64,000 bases of DNA, taken from NCBI RefSeq assembly GCF_013409575.1, contig NZ_JACCCY010000003.1, forward strand, positions 519,001 to 583,000, in the 5' to 3' direction. The number at the start of each line of letters is the position of its first letter. The stretch's first letter is position 1. The stretch comes from Macellibacteroides fermentans. Lineage in GTDB: Bacteria; Bacteroidota; Bacteroidia; Bacteroidales; Tannerellaceae. A program made the translations under genes and the position numbers. Of the stretch, positions 1 to 8,684 are shown one piece after another. The notes under the pieces are model-generated. The model was not told where the DNA came from. It made no database searches and saw only the letters and a list, made by a program, of their open reading frames with translations.

Positions 1-1
1 T

Positions 2-676
2 GCATCGGCCAACCGTGGAGCCTGTATGCAGATCTGTCGCCGTGGCTATACCGTGAAGGACAAGGAGAGCAACATCGAACTGGATATAGACAACCAGTAC
101 ATCATGTCGCCCAAGGACCTGAAGACGATTCATTTCATGAATAAAATGATGGATGCAGGGGTGCGTGTATTCAAGATAGAAGGACGTGCTCGCGGACCCG
201 AATATGTACGCACCGTGACTTCCTGCTACAAAGAGGCCGTAGTAGCCTATTGTAACGGAACATATACCGACGAAAAGATTGAGGCATGGGACGAGCGGTT
301 ACGTTCGGTATTCAACCGGGGCTTCTGGGACGGTTATTACCTGGGACAACGGTTGGGCGAATGGAGCAGCAAGTACGGATCCGGTTCTACCAAACGCAAA
401 GTATATGTGGCTAAGGGGATCAAGTATTTCAGTTCTCTGGGCGTAGCCGAATTCGAAATGGAGTCGGGTTCACTCAAGGTAGGCGACGAAATCCTGATTA
501 CCGGTCCCACCACCGGAGCAGTGATGCAGACCATCGATGAGATTCGCGTAGAACTCAATCCGGTTCAGGAAACCGTAAAGGGCGAACGCTTCTCGTTCAA
601 GGTAGGAGAAAAAGTACGTCCATCGGATCGTCTGTACAAGATGGTTCCGGTAGAACAGAAAAAAGAGTTAAAATAA
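2..676 (+). CDS. U32 family peptidase / TrhP-like protein, C-terminal part (cut by window edge)
   Basis: The reading frame is open from base 2, so the gene begins outside the window. The first visible residues, ANRGACMQICRRGY, match the Cys-containing motif of the U32 family, whose better-studied members (E. coli YegQ/TrhP) act with an Fe-S cluster in tRNA U34 hydroxylation. Others are annotated as collagenase-like proteases. The following GRARGPEYVRTV segment and the C-terminal beta-rich domain (VGDEILITGPTTG, then a stretch to about residue 216) also fit U32. About 225 residues are present, roughly half a usual protein. A hairpin follows the stop codon. Family assignment is firm; the precise reaction is inferred from homologues. 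Confidence 0.85.
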   Translation, partial: ASANRGACMQICRRGYTVKDKESNIELDIDNQYIMSPKDLKTIHFMNKMMDAGVRVFKIEGRARGPEYVRTVTSCYKEAVVAYCNGTYTDEKIEAWDERLRSVFNRGFWDGYYLGQRLGEWSSKYGSGSTKRKVYVAKGIKYFSSLGVAEFEMESGSLKVGDEILITGPTTGAVMQTIDEIRVELNPVQETVKGERFSFKVGEKVRPSDRLYKMVPVEQKKELK

Positions 677-687
677 CAAACACTACT

Positions 688-728
688 AAAATCAGATTCC
701 TGCCCTTGTGCGGCAAGGATCTGATTTC
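688..728 (+). terminator. Hairpin after the U32 gene
   Basis: AAATCAGAT-C and its complement GATCTGATTT flank a G/C-richer inner part (TGCC…GGCA), and a short T-containing run follows. It sits 12 nt past the stop codon and is probably a weak intrinsic terminator. Confidence 0.5.
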
Positions 729-760
729 TTATATATCCATAATCAGAACTTGTATAAGCA

Positions 761-1168
761 ATGAAATCATACATCTTTAAACTATCAATGAAGGTACGCG
801 ATTACGAATGCGATCTTCAGGGTGTTGTAAACAATGCCAATTACCAGCATTACCTGGAACATACCCGTCATGAATTTCTCGAATCATTGGGCGAAAACTT
901 CGGAGCCATGCACGAAAAGGGCATAGACGCCTTTGTTTCCAGGGTGGATATCCAATACAAAACCCCTTTACGCAGCGGCGATACATTCACCTCCTGCCTA
1001 AACATCGTAAAAAACGGTCCCCGGTTACAATTCCTGCAAGACATTTACCGCGACAGCGATGGTGCGTTGGCAATTAAAGGCGTTGTTGAATCGGTGGTGG
1101 TAGACAACGGGCGGCTTACCCGGGGCGAATATTTCGACGACCTGTTACAACGGCATAATCTTCTTTAG
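761..1168 (+). CDS. Acyl-CoA thioesterase, 4HBT hotdog family
   Basis: A 135-residue protein with the single hotdog fold of 4-hydroxybenzoyl-CoA thioesterase-like enzymes. The segment ECDLQGVVNNANYQHYLEH (about residues 17-35) is the family's active-site helix region, where the usual D-x-x-G-x-V/x-N-x-x-Y pattern is seen as D-L-Q-G-V-V-N-N-A-N-Y. It should hydrolyse acyl-CoA thioesters in the cytoplasm; the substrate cannot be read from the sequence. It lies between a U32 gene and dprA, 22 nt before dprA, so the two are probably cotranscribed. Length is normal for the family. Confidence 0.88.
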   Translation: MKSYIFKLSMKVRDYECDLQGVVNNANYQHYLEHTRHEFLESLGENFGAMHEKGIDAFVSRVDIQYKTPLRSGDTFTSCLNIVKNGPRLQFLQDIYRDSDGALAIKGVVESVVVDNGRLTRGEYFDDLLQRHNLL

Positions 1169-1190
1169 TAAATCACATTATGAAATAACC

Positions 1191-2297
1191 ATGACCGACA
1201 AACGAATTTACCAGATAGGACTTACGATGATTAACGGGGTGGGCGATATTCTTGCCCACCATCTTTTGGAATCTCTAGGAAACGAGGAGGCCATCTTTAC
1301 TGAAAAGAAATCCCAACTCGAAAAAATAACAGGTATCGGTCCTACCCTGTCGACCGAGATCCTGCGCGCCGATGTACTGCAGAAAGCAGAAAAGGAGCTC
1401 ACCTTTATTGAGAAAAACAAAATCGACTGCCATTTCTATACAGACAGTACCTACCCACACCGCCTTAAGCAGTGCGAAGACGCTCCCATCCTTTTTTATA
1501 GCAAAGGCAATATCAAACCGGATGTACAGAGGGTAATCAGCGTTGTGGGTACGCGCAACGCCACTACATACGGCAAGGATCTCACTGAATCCTTGATCCG
1601 GGATCTGGCGTTACACTTTCCAGATCTTCTGGTGCTAAGCGGACTAGCCTACGGAATCGACATCTGTGCACATCGCAGCGCCCTGCAGAATCAATTGCCT
1701 ACCATCGGGGTTTTGGCTCACGGACTTGACCGGATATATCCGGCCATACACCGCAACACCGCCATTGAAATGTTGCAGCAAGGAGGATTAATAACCGACT
1801 TCCCCAGCGGAACAAATCCCGACAAACAGAATTTTATAAAAAGAAACCGTATCGTAGCGGGGTTATCAGATGCTACCCTCGTAGTTGAATCGTCCAGTAA
1901 AGGCGGATCACTCATTACGGCAGACATCGCCTTCTCCTATGGCCGGGATGTTTATTGTTTTCCGGGAAGAGTAGCTGACGAGCAATCCAAAGGTTGCAAC
2001 AAACTGATCCGTGAAAATAAAGCAGGACTAATCACCTGTGCCGCCGATCTGATTGCGGCCCTGCGCTGGGAAAGTAACGAATCCCCCTCAAGCAATGTAC
2101 AGCACAGCCTTGCATTTGAAGAAGAAAACGCTCATCCGATAGTCACACTTCTGAAGGAAAAAGGAGAGCTGCACGTAAATCAGATGGCCATCGCCTTGAA
2201 TATTCCGATACGCAACCTAACCACACAGCTGTTTGAACTGGAGATGGAGGGAAAAATAAAAACCATGCCGGGGGGTATGTTCAGACTTGTAAGATGA
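1191..2297 (+). CDS. dprA: DNA-processing protein DprA (Smf)
   Basis: DprA loads RecA on incoming single-stranded DNA during transformation. The 368-residue protein shows the full order: an N-terminal helix-hairpin-helix/SAM-like part (GVGDILAHHLLE and ITGIGPTLST, residues 15-60), and a Rossmann core with VVGTRNATTYG, LSGLAYGIDICAH, FPSGTNPDKQNF and RNRIVAGLSDATLVVES (about 110-235). A C-terminal winged-helix (about 305-368; VNQMAIALNIPIRNLTTQLF) completes it. Bacteroidetes keep dprA even where natural competence is not shown. It follows the thioesterase gene closely. Confidence 0.95.
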   Translation: MTDKRIYQIGLTMINGVGDILAHHLLESLGNEEAIFTEKKSQLEKITGIGPTLSTEILRADVLQKAEKELTFIEKNKIDCHFYTDSTYPHRLKQCEDAPILFYSKGNIKPDVQRVISVVGTRNATTYGKDLTESLIRDLALHFPDLLVLSGLAYGIDICAHRSALQNQLPTIGVLAHGLDRIYPAIHRNTAIEMLQQGGLITDFPSGTNPDKQNFIKRNRIVAGLSDATLVVESSSKGGSLITADIAFSYGRDVYCFPGRVADEQSKGCNKLIRENKAGLITCAADLIAALRWESNESPSSNVQHSLAFEEENAHPIVTLLKEKGELHVNQMAIALNIPIRNLTTQLFELEMEGKIKTMPGGMFRLVR

Positions 2298-2311
2298 TTA
2301 TAATAAAAAAA

Positions 2312-2462
2312 GGGAGATAGCTCCCCCTATAAACAATTAAAGGATGTCATCCCGACATCCCCTAACCAAACTTTGTTAACCTTAAATCTAATACTATTAT
2401 GAAAAAACCACGATGCAAAGATACAGGCAAAAAGCCCTTTTGTCAAGTCTTTTTCAAATAAA
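2312..2462 (+). other. Two-hairpin intergenic element with a 20-codon ORF
   Basis: After dprA there are two hairpins, GGGAG-atag-CTCCC (2312-2325) and GGATGTC-atccc-GACATCC (2342-2360). They are followed by an AT-rich stretch (TTAACCTTAAATCTAATACT) leading straight into ATG at 2400. The small frame 2400-2462 would encode 20 residues beginning MKKPRCKDTGKK. I recall very similar leader text elsewhere in Bacteroidales genomes but cannot name the element. It may be a terminator plus structured RNA, or a leader peptide. Confidence 0.3.
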
Positions 2463-2561
2463 ACATGTTAAATAACATGCGCTGTTATGTCAAAAAGACT
2501 TAATCGAACCGAATTATATCACAAAATAGTCAAAATATATTAATTTTTGAATTTTATTAGT

Positions 2562-2569
2562 TATGTTTG
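2562..2569 (+). promoter_or_regulatory. Candidate Bacteroidetes -7 box (TATGTTTG)
   Basis: This matches the TAnnTTTG consensus and lies about 50 bp before the preferred M16 start at 2621. It implies the earlier in-frame ATG at 2567 is not used. Confidence 0.45.
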
Positions 2570-2620
2570 TTACTCTATTGTACCATATCCCCACGAAAAC
2601 AATTTAAGAATTTGATCAAA

Positions 2621-5434
2621 ATGAAAAATCGAAGTTATTTAGTCTGGCTGTTGCTGCTGGGATTTATCCTTCCAATAACAGCCCAGCAACAAATGCAACC
2701 CCTTCCCATCGACCCTAAAGTACGTTATGGCAAACTGGCCAATGGACTGACCTATTACATCCGGCACAACGAACAACCCAAGGAAAGAGCCGATTTTTAC
2801 ATCGCCCAACGGGTTGGCTCCATGCAGGAAGAAGACAATCAGGCCGGACTGGCACACTTTCTTGAGCACATGGCCTTTAACGGAACCAAGAATTTTCCCG
2901 GGCATGGCATAGACGATTTTACTGAAAGTGTTGGAATACGCGGAGGCGAAAACCTCAACGCATATACTTCGTTCGATGAAACCGTTTATATGATTATGAA
3001 CGCCCCGGTAAACCGCCGCGAAGTGGTAGACTCTTGCTTGTTGATCCTGCACGACTGGTCAGGATTCATTGCCTTGGAAGACTCCGCCATCGAGAAAGAA
3101 CGCGGTGTAATTCGCGAAGAGTGGCGTACCCGTCAGGATGCCCAGGCTCGTCTGTGGGAGCAACAGTTACCCAAAATGTTTCCCGGTAGCCGGTATGCCA
3201 ACCGCATGCCCATCGGGTCCATCAACGTAATCAATAATTTTAAGTACGATGAAATACGTGCCTATTACAAAAAATGGTACCGTCCGGATCTGCAAGCAGT
3301 AATTATCGTAGGCGATGTAGACGTAGACCAGGTTGAGAACAGCCTGAAACAGATGTTTACCGATATCCCCAAACCGGTTAATCCCGCCGAACGCGTCTTG
3401 CACCAGGTGCCGGATAACGATCTTCCGCTAGTTTCGGTAGCAACGGATAAAGAGGCATCCAACACCATTCTGTACCTCTTCTACAAACACGACAAGCTTC
3501 CCCGCGACCTTTATGCAACCCCCATGGGCCTTGTGATGGATTACATCCGCAATGTAGCCAGCAGTATGATGAACGACCGGTTCAACGAGCTGCTTCAGAA
3601 AGGGAACCCTCCCTTTGTGGATGCCCAGGCTTCCGACGGCGAATATATGATAGCCAAATCTAAAGACGCGTGGACAGTTGCCTGCCTGGCCAAGGAAGAC
3701 CACATAAACGAAGCCCTTACGGCCATGGTGGTGGAAACACAGCGACTCAAGAAATTCGGCTTCACAGCATCCGAATACGAACGGGCACGCATCAATGTGC
3801 TTAAGAACTACGAAACACATTTCAACGAACGCGATAAGCAGAAAAACGATGCCTACACCAACGAATATGTTACTCACTTTACCGATGGAGGATATATTCC
3901 GGGTATCGAGACCGAGTATGCGCTGATTAACCAGATTGCACCGGGTATACCTGTTGAGCAGATAAACCAGTATATACAGGACATGATTGGCGATAAAAAT
4001 ATCGTTATCTCTCTTACAGGTCCCGAAAAAGCCGGACTCACCTACCCCACCGAAGACGATCTGCTGCGTACCTTTATGAAAGCCCAGAAGCAAGAGGTTG
4101 AAGCGTACAAGGAAACTGTCTCAAACGAACCTCTTATTGCCAGAGAACCTACTCCTGGAACCATTCTGAAAGAAGAGAAAGACCCCTTGTTCGGGGCAAC
4201 CGTTCTTACCCTTGGAAATGGGGTTAAGGTAGTTGTGAAACCTACTGAACTGAAAAAAGATGAGGTATTGATGACCGCCACCAGTCCGGGTGGTAGTTCA
4301 CTGTTTGGCAAAGAAGATGCAGCCAACCTGAAACTTTTTAACGATGTGATTGGACTGGGCGGTTTGGGTAACTTCAGTGCAGTGGATCTTCCCAAAGTCC
4401 TTGCCGGGAAGAAAGCCTCCGTATCAGCAAGTCTGGGTATGGATAACGAAAGTCTGAACGGACAATCAACTCCGGCCGACCTGAAAACTCTCTTCCAGCT
4501 GATCTATCTTCAGTTTACAGCCCTGCGCCCCGATACCGAAGCCTATACATCTTTTGAGGGACGTACCAAAGCTCAGTTAAAAAACTACGAACTCAATCCG
4601 ATGGTTGCCTTCAGCGACACCATAACCAAGGAAATTTACAATAATAATCCAAGGACGGTGCGACTAAAAGAGAGTGATTTCGAGAAGATAAGCTACCAAC
4701 GCATCCTTGATATGTATAAGGAACGCTTTGCCGATGCATCCGACTTTACCTTCACCTTTGTGGGTAATATAAATCAAGACAGCCTCAAGCTATATGCCAA
4801 ACAATATCTGGCCACCCTTCCCTCTCTCAAAAGAGTGGAAAAAGGAAATGTAAACGAGGTACCGGCTATACGTAAAGGCTCGGCGGTGAACCATTTTGCC
4901 CGTTCACTTCAAACTCCCAAGGCTTCGGTAGTGAACTTTTTCAGCGGCGAATTGCCTTATACCCTCGAAAACCGGCTTACACTTACCATGTTCAAGCAGA
5001 TTCTTGATCTGGTGTACATGGAGAAAGTACGCGAAGATGAAGGAGGAACCTACGGAGTGCAGACTTCGGCTCAAATTTCGAGCTTCCCCGAAGGACGCAC
5101 CGTTTTGCAGACCTATTTCGATACAGATCCTGCCAAGCGTGCCCAGATGAACTCCATCGTACACAATGAGCTAAAAAGAATAGCGGAAACTGGTCCTCGT
5201 CCGGAAGATTTCAATAAGACGAAGGAAAACCTGCTAAAGAAACATGCCGAAGCATTGCAGGAAAACAGCTATTGGTTAAATACGATCGACACCTATTACT
5301 TTAAGAAACGTGACGATCACAGCACCTATGATGCAACATTGAATGCGATCACCCCTACAAGTATTCAAAACCTGGCCAAGTCTCTGTTAAAACAAGGCAA
5401 CACCGTCGAAGTGGTTATGGAACCCTCGCACTAA
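2621..5434 (+). CDS. Secreted M16 family zinc metallopeptidase (pitrilysin/insulinase-like), two-unit form
   Basis: About 937 residues. I prefer ATG 2621 over the in-frame ATG at 2567: a signal peptide (MKNRSYLVWLLLLGFILPITAQ) begins there, and a -7 box overlaps the earlier ATG. The inverted zinc motif HxxEH is seen as HFLEHMAFNGT (around residue 80), with the downstream glutamate likely in the EKERGVIREEWR helix. A second, inactive M16 unit follows (GVYFNNVIG-like C-terminal half from about residue 530), as usual for periplasmic Bacteroidetes M16 enzymes of 900-950 residues. It should degrade peptides in the periplasm. A bidirectional terminator separates it from the convergent AbgT gene. 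Confidence 0.92.
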   Translation: MKNRSYLVWLLLLGFILPITAQQQMQPLPIDPKVRYGKLANGLTYYIRHNEQPKERADFYIAQRVGSMQEEDNQAGLAHFLEHMAFNGTKNFPGHGIDDFTESVGIRGGENLNAYTSFDETVYMIMNAPVNRREVVDSCLLILHDWSGFIALEDSAIEKERGVIREEWRTRQDAQARLWEQQLPKMFPGSRYANRMPIGSINVINNFKYDEIRAYYKKWYRPDLQAVIIVGDVDVDQVENSLKQMFTDIPKPVNPAERVLHQVPDNDLPLVSVATDKEASNTILYLFYKHDKLPRDLYATPMGLVMDYIRNVASSMMNDRFNELLQKGNPPFVDAQASDGEYMIAKSKDAWTVACLAKEDHINEALTAMVVETQRLKKFGFTASEYERARINVLKNYETHFNERDKQKNDAYTNEYVTHFTDGGYIPGIETEYALINQIAPGIPVEQINQYIQDMIGDKNIVISLTGPEKAGLTYPTEDDLLRTFMKAQKQEVEAYKETVSNEPLIAREPTPGTILKEEKDPLFGATVLTLGNGVKVVVKPTELKKDEVLMTATSPGGSSLFGKEDAANLKLFNDVIGLGGLGNFSAVDLPKVLAGKKASVSASLGMDNESLNGQSTPADLKTLFQLIYLQFTALRPDTEAYTSFEGRTKAQLKNYELNPMVAFSDTITKEIYNNNPRTVRLKESDFEKISYQRILDMYKERFADASDFTFTFVGNINQDSLKLYAKQYLATLPSLKRVEKGNVNEVPAIRKGSAVNHFARSLQTPKASVVNFFSGELPYTLENRLTLTMFKQILDLVYMEKVREDEGGTYGVQTSAQISSFPEGRTVLQTYFDTDPAKRAQMNSIVHNELKRIAETGPRPEDFNKTKENLLKKHAEALQENSYWLNTIDTYYFKKRDDHSTYDATLNAITPTSIQNLAKSLLKQGNTVEVVMEPSH

Positions 5435-5451
5435 GGTAAGGCACCCCATAC

Positions 5452-5485
5452 AAAAAGAGCAAATGGAAAACCATTTGCTCTTTTT
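5452..5485. terminator. Bidirectional intrinsic terminator
   Basis: A perfect stem AAAAAGAGCAAATGG / CCATTTGCTCTTTTT with an AAAA loop. It has T runs on either strand and lies between the convergent M16 and AbgT genes. Confidence 0.85.
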
Positions 5486-5512
5486 ATTTTATCCACAATG
5501 TTCAAATAAATA

Positions 5513-7054
5513 CTATTGCCCGGTTGTATAGAACAAGCCGGCTTCCGGACCAAGCGGCAATGCCAGCCATATCCAGACAATCATCAAGGCACTCCATACC
5601 AAGAAAAAGGCAAACGAATAAGGCAGCATAGTTGCCATCAATGTACCTATACCCGCCTTGGGTTCGTATTTCTGGTAATACACTATAATTAAAGCAAAGA
5701 AACTCATCATCGGCGAGATTATATTGGTTACACTATCCCCTATTCTGAAAACTGCCTGCGACAGTTCGGGCGAATAACCCAACAGCATAAAAATAGGAAT
5801 AAAGACGGGTCCCATGATAGCCCACTTGGCCGATGCACTCCCCATAAACATATTTATAAAACCAGACAGTATCACAAACAGCACCACCAAAGGAATAATA
5901 CCCATATCCACAGCCTGCAACCAGGCAGCCCCCTTCAGAGCAATCAGCAATCCCAGGTTACTCCATTTGAACCAAGCTACAAACTGAGCGGCAAAAAAGA
6001 CCAGTACAAGAAAAGAGACCAATCCCTTAAAGCTGTGATTCATTCCGGCTATCACATCCTCGTGCTTTTTAAAAGTGCCGGCCACATAGCCATACACGAT
6101 ACCACAGGCAGCGGTAAGGATAAACAAGAACGATATGAATCCCTTCAGAACCGGCGAATGCAGTACCTGATTATCGGCTCCACGCAAGAACCCATGGTCG
6201 GGCACCAATCCCCAGACAACCACCCCCATAAAAAGTGCCAATGTAATTCCCGCCCAACGCAGACCGCTTTTCTCTCTTGAAGTCAGATCGGTAATCTCCT
6301 CCTTGGGTACATCCCCGGAATAATGGCCCAATCTCGGTTCCACAAACCGTTTGGTAACCCAGGTACCGGTCACAGCAATCACGATGGTAGACACAGCCAT
6401 AAAATAGTAATTGGCCGTGGGCATTACATAATAATCAGGATCCAGGATACGGGCCGCTTCGGTGGATAATCCCGCTAATAGCGGATCGATAGTGCCAATA
6501 ATCAGGTTGGCACTGAATCCACCGCTAACACCGGCAAAAGCTGCAGACATACCGGCGATGGGATGTCTGCCCAACGAATGAAAAATCACACCAGCCAAAG
6601 GAATTATCAGGATATATCCTAAGTCGGAAGCCACATTTGAAAGAATTCCGGTTAGCACCACCATAAATGTAATCGAACTTTTGGGAGCCTTAATCAGCAA
6701 TGCATTGATAGCCGCCCGGATCAGGCCGCTACTTTCGGCCACTCCGATTCCCAACATGGCAACCATTACAATACCCAACGGAGCAAATCCTGTATAGTTA
6801 TCAACCATATCCAGCAATATGCGATGAAGCCCCTCCTTTGAAAGAAGATTAACCACCTCAACCAACTCACCGGTAGCCGGATGGATACCATTCCAACCCA
6901 ACCAATGTCCCACACCCGAAAACACCAACGTAAATCCAGCAAACAACCCGAACAATGCCGCAGGATGAGGTAACGCATTTCCAACCCTCTCCACCATATG
7001 CATCAGGTTAAGGTTATAAATTTTTTTGTCAAAAAATTTCATCATTCTATTCAT
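5513..7054 (-). CDS. AbgT family transporter
   Basis: A membrane protein of about 513 residues (535 if the upstream ATG at 7120 is used). Sequence runs such as NALPHPAALFGLFAG, GIGVAESSGLI and GDSVTNIISPMM are characteristic of the AbgT family, which transports p-aminobenzoyl-glutamate or exports sulfonamide-type compounds. More than ten hydrophobic segments are visible. I prefer a start at 7054 because the 22 residues before it look unlike a membrane-protein start, though the -7 box at 7138-7145 allows either. The gene stands alone on the minus strand. Confidence 0.9.
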   Translation of the reverse strand: MNRMMKFFDKKIYNLNLMHMVERVGNALPHPAALFGLFAGFTLVFSGVGHWLGWNGIHPATGELVEVVNLLSKEGLHRILLDMVDNYTGFAPLGIVMVAMLGIGVAESSGLIRAAINALLIKAPKSSITFMVVLTGILSNVASDLGYILIIPLAGVIFHSLGRHPIAGMSAAFAGVSGGFSANLIIGTIDPLLAGLSTEAARILDPDYYVMPTANYYFMAVSTIVIAVTGTWVTKRFVEPRLGHYSGDVPKEEITDLTSREKSGLRWAGITLALFMGVVVWGLVPDHGFLRGADNQVLHSPVLKGFISFLFILTAACGIVYGYVAGTFKKHEDVIAGMNHSFKGLVSFLVLVFFAAQFVAWFKWSNLGLLIALKGAAWLQAVDMGIIPLVVLFVILSGFINMFMGSASAKWAIMGPVFIPIFMLLGYSPELSQAVFRIGDSVTNIISPMMSFFALIIVYYQKYEPKAGIGTLMATMLPYSFAFFLVWSALMIVWIWLALPLGPEAGLFYTTGQ

Positions 7055-7137
7055 ATATTTTGGAAGCAGATTATTCAAAAAAGACAGGATCCGTAACAAA
7101 CCGGATACATTATGTAACAAATCACGCCCCTTCTGAA

Positions 7138-7145
7138 CAAATATA
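7138..7145 (-). promoter_or_regulatory. Candidate -7 box for the AbgT gene
   Basis: On the minus strand this reads TATATTTG, matching TAnnTTTG. It lies just upstream of both candidate AbgT starts. Confidence 0.45.
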
Positions 7146-7245
7146 CAATAAAACCCTTAAACTTCAAACATACAAGCAGATAACAACTTTACCAGATTGC
7201 GATAGCTGATTTTGGATTATCCTTTTGTGATTAAGAATTACACAC

Positions 7246-8355
7246 TTAAGAATTCAGGAAAATCATTTGATATCCTATACCCCTGATCGGTTCTATTTTG
7301 ATGACAGCTATTTGTTTCAAATGTGTTCGTAAATGTCGAATCGCATTAGCTACAGCATCGCGATCCGTTTTAGATAATCCATTTTTTATCGATCGGGACA
7401 ATACGTCTATGCATATATTTTCATAAGTCAATTTCTGTTGTTCAACTTGAATGAAAGAACAAAATAGTCTTAATGAATTCTCTGTCAAACGGATATTCGT
7501 GTCATTTTTATAGCATAAATCACCATGTTCTTCATTAAAAAACAAATCTTTTGATAATTCCACCCACTTGATTCTTTTATCCTGGATTAATGGCTCAGGA
7601 ATTGGTAAGCGTTTTTCCTTTTCCAGCAATTCCTGTTGATGTTGTTTCAGATTTTCTTGTTGCCGTTGCAGTTCTAACCTCTCTTCTTCTTGTTGTTGAT
7701 TTAATACCAGCTGTTCTTGCTCTTTTTGCTTCAACTGCAATTCTTGCTCTGCAACCCTCTGCATCTTTCGATACCAGAAACAGTAGCCACCAGTAACCGA
7801 ACCAAACAATAAAAGCCATCCTCCCACAATAATCCACATTAGCGGACTATGTCGCCAAACCGTTCCAAAAGGGAATTGTATATAGGCTTGTAACATGATA
7901 TTTCTATCGGGATTCTCATCAATCCGATAGATAAATTGTTTTAAGGGAATCGCTTCTTCATAAAAAATACTGTCGGAGGAAGTATTAATAACATGACCAT
8001 TCCACTTACAACGAATAGCTGTATTTGCCTCAATTTTACGTTCTAAAAGTGTAGTACGAAAGAGACTGTCCAACAAAGTACGGGTTGAATCACGGTAAAA
8101 TAAAAAATCCTGATCACACCATTCACTTTTCTCAGCACCCGATATTGCATTAGGAGATTTTTGGGGATTATAGTTCCCGAACACTCTCCCTATCTGTAAC
8201 GTTTTTTCTCGCTGCAACACATCTGTAAACACAAGAGAAGACTCTGAACACAACTTATTTTGTTGTATATGAAAAGCACTCTGCAGCCACCAGCCGAATA
8301 AAAAGGTCAGCCCTACACAACATACTATCATCAAAATCTTTTGTTTCATATTCAT
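7246..8355 (-). CDS. Membrane-anchored winged-helix (OmpR/PhoB-type) transcription regulator
   Basis: 369 residues in an unusual order: TM helix 1 (about 5-25), a periplasmic part with three Cys after the anchor (36, 80, 116; about 26-168), and TM helix 2 (170-194). Then come a Gln/Glu-rich cytoplasmic coiled coil (200-250) and a C-terminal winged-helix DNA-binding domain (about 262-367). In the latter, NIRLTENSLRLFCSFIQ and the recognition-helix region DRDAVANAIRHLRTHLKQ with IEPIRGIGYQM match the Trans_reg_C fold. No receiver or kinase domain is present, so it would be a one-component sensor, reversed in order relative to ToxR/CadC. It is divergent from the propeller locus, whose promoters carry 11-bp-spaced TGACA repeats, so it is the natural candidate regulator (inference). 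Confidence 0.8.
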   Translation of the reverse strand: MNMKQKILMIVCCVGLTFLFGWWLQSAFHIQQNKLCSESSLVFTDVLQREKTLQIGRVFGNYNPQKSPNAISGAEKSEWCDQDFLFYRDSTRTLLDSLFRTTLLERKIEANTAIRCKWNGHVINTSSDSIFYEEAIPLKQFIYRIDENPDRNIMLQAYIQFPFGTVWRHSPLMWIIVGGWLLLFGSVTGGYCFWYRKMQRVAEQELQLKQKEQEQLVLNQQQEEERLELQRQQENLKQHQQELLEKEKRLPIPEPLIQDKRIKWVELSKDLFFNEEHGDLCYKNDTNIRLTENSLRLFCSFIQVEQQKLTYENICIDVLSRSIKNGLSKTDRDAVANAIRHLRTHLKQIAVIKIEPIRGIGYQMIFLNS

Positions 8356-8393
8356 TTCATCTCACTTTTCCATTGATTCCAGATTAAGTTCTC

Positions 8394-8409
8394 TGATAAT
8401 TCGCTGACA
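8394..8409 (+). promoter_or_regulatory. Putative operator: two 11-bp-spaced TGAyA repeats
   Basis: TGATA at 8394 and TGACA at 8405 are 11 bp apart, and the second lies 83 bp before the -7 box. The arrangement is repeated upstream of the next propeller with four copies. The spacing is that of PhoB/OmpR-type direct-repeat operators. Confidence 0.5.
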
Positions 8410-8465
8410 GTCATGCTGTGGTTCAGAAAGTTACCTCAATTAATCCTTGACCGTCCATTTAATTG

Positions 8466-8495
8466 TTGTTTAAGTTTATTATATATATACTTTTG
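8466..8495 (+). promoter_or_regulatory. Promoter of propeller 1
   Basis: TTG (8466-8468), 19 bp, then TACTTTTG (8488-8495), fitting the Bacteroidetes TTTG-N19-TAnnTTTG pattern. The surrounding ~130 bp (8371-8512) resemble 9896-10062, upstream of propeller 2. The rest of the 329-bp intergenic space (8513-8684) is AT-rich leader without a clear gene. Confidence 0.65.
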
Positions 8496-8684
8496 CATTA
8501 ACCATACTTGCTACTGAAGTAATCTTGGCTTTTTTAATAATTGATAAAAAAGGAAGCGTTTTTGTAATTGCAAAACAACAAATAACAACGCCCCTATGTA
8601 TAAAGGACTTAACAAAGATACTATTGCAAATGAGATAATCCCTCATTTATCAGTTGCTTTATCTTATTTTAATTTAATAGTAAT

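Noticed and set aside
3428-4093. 221-residue minus-strand frame
   Set aside because: It is fully inside the M16 gene, whose motifs and codon pattern are clear; no homology is recognised.
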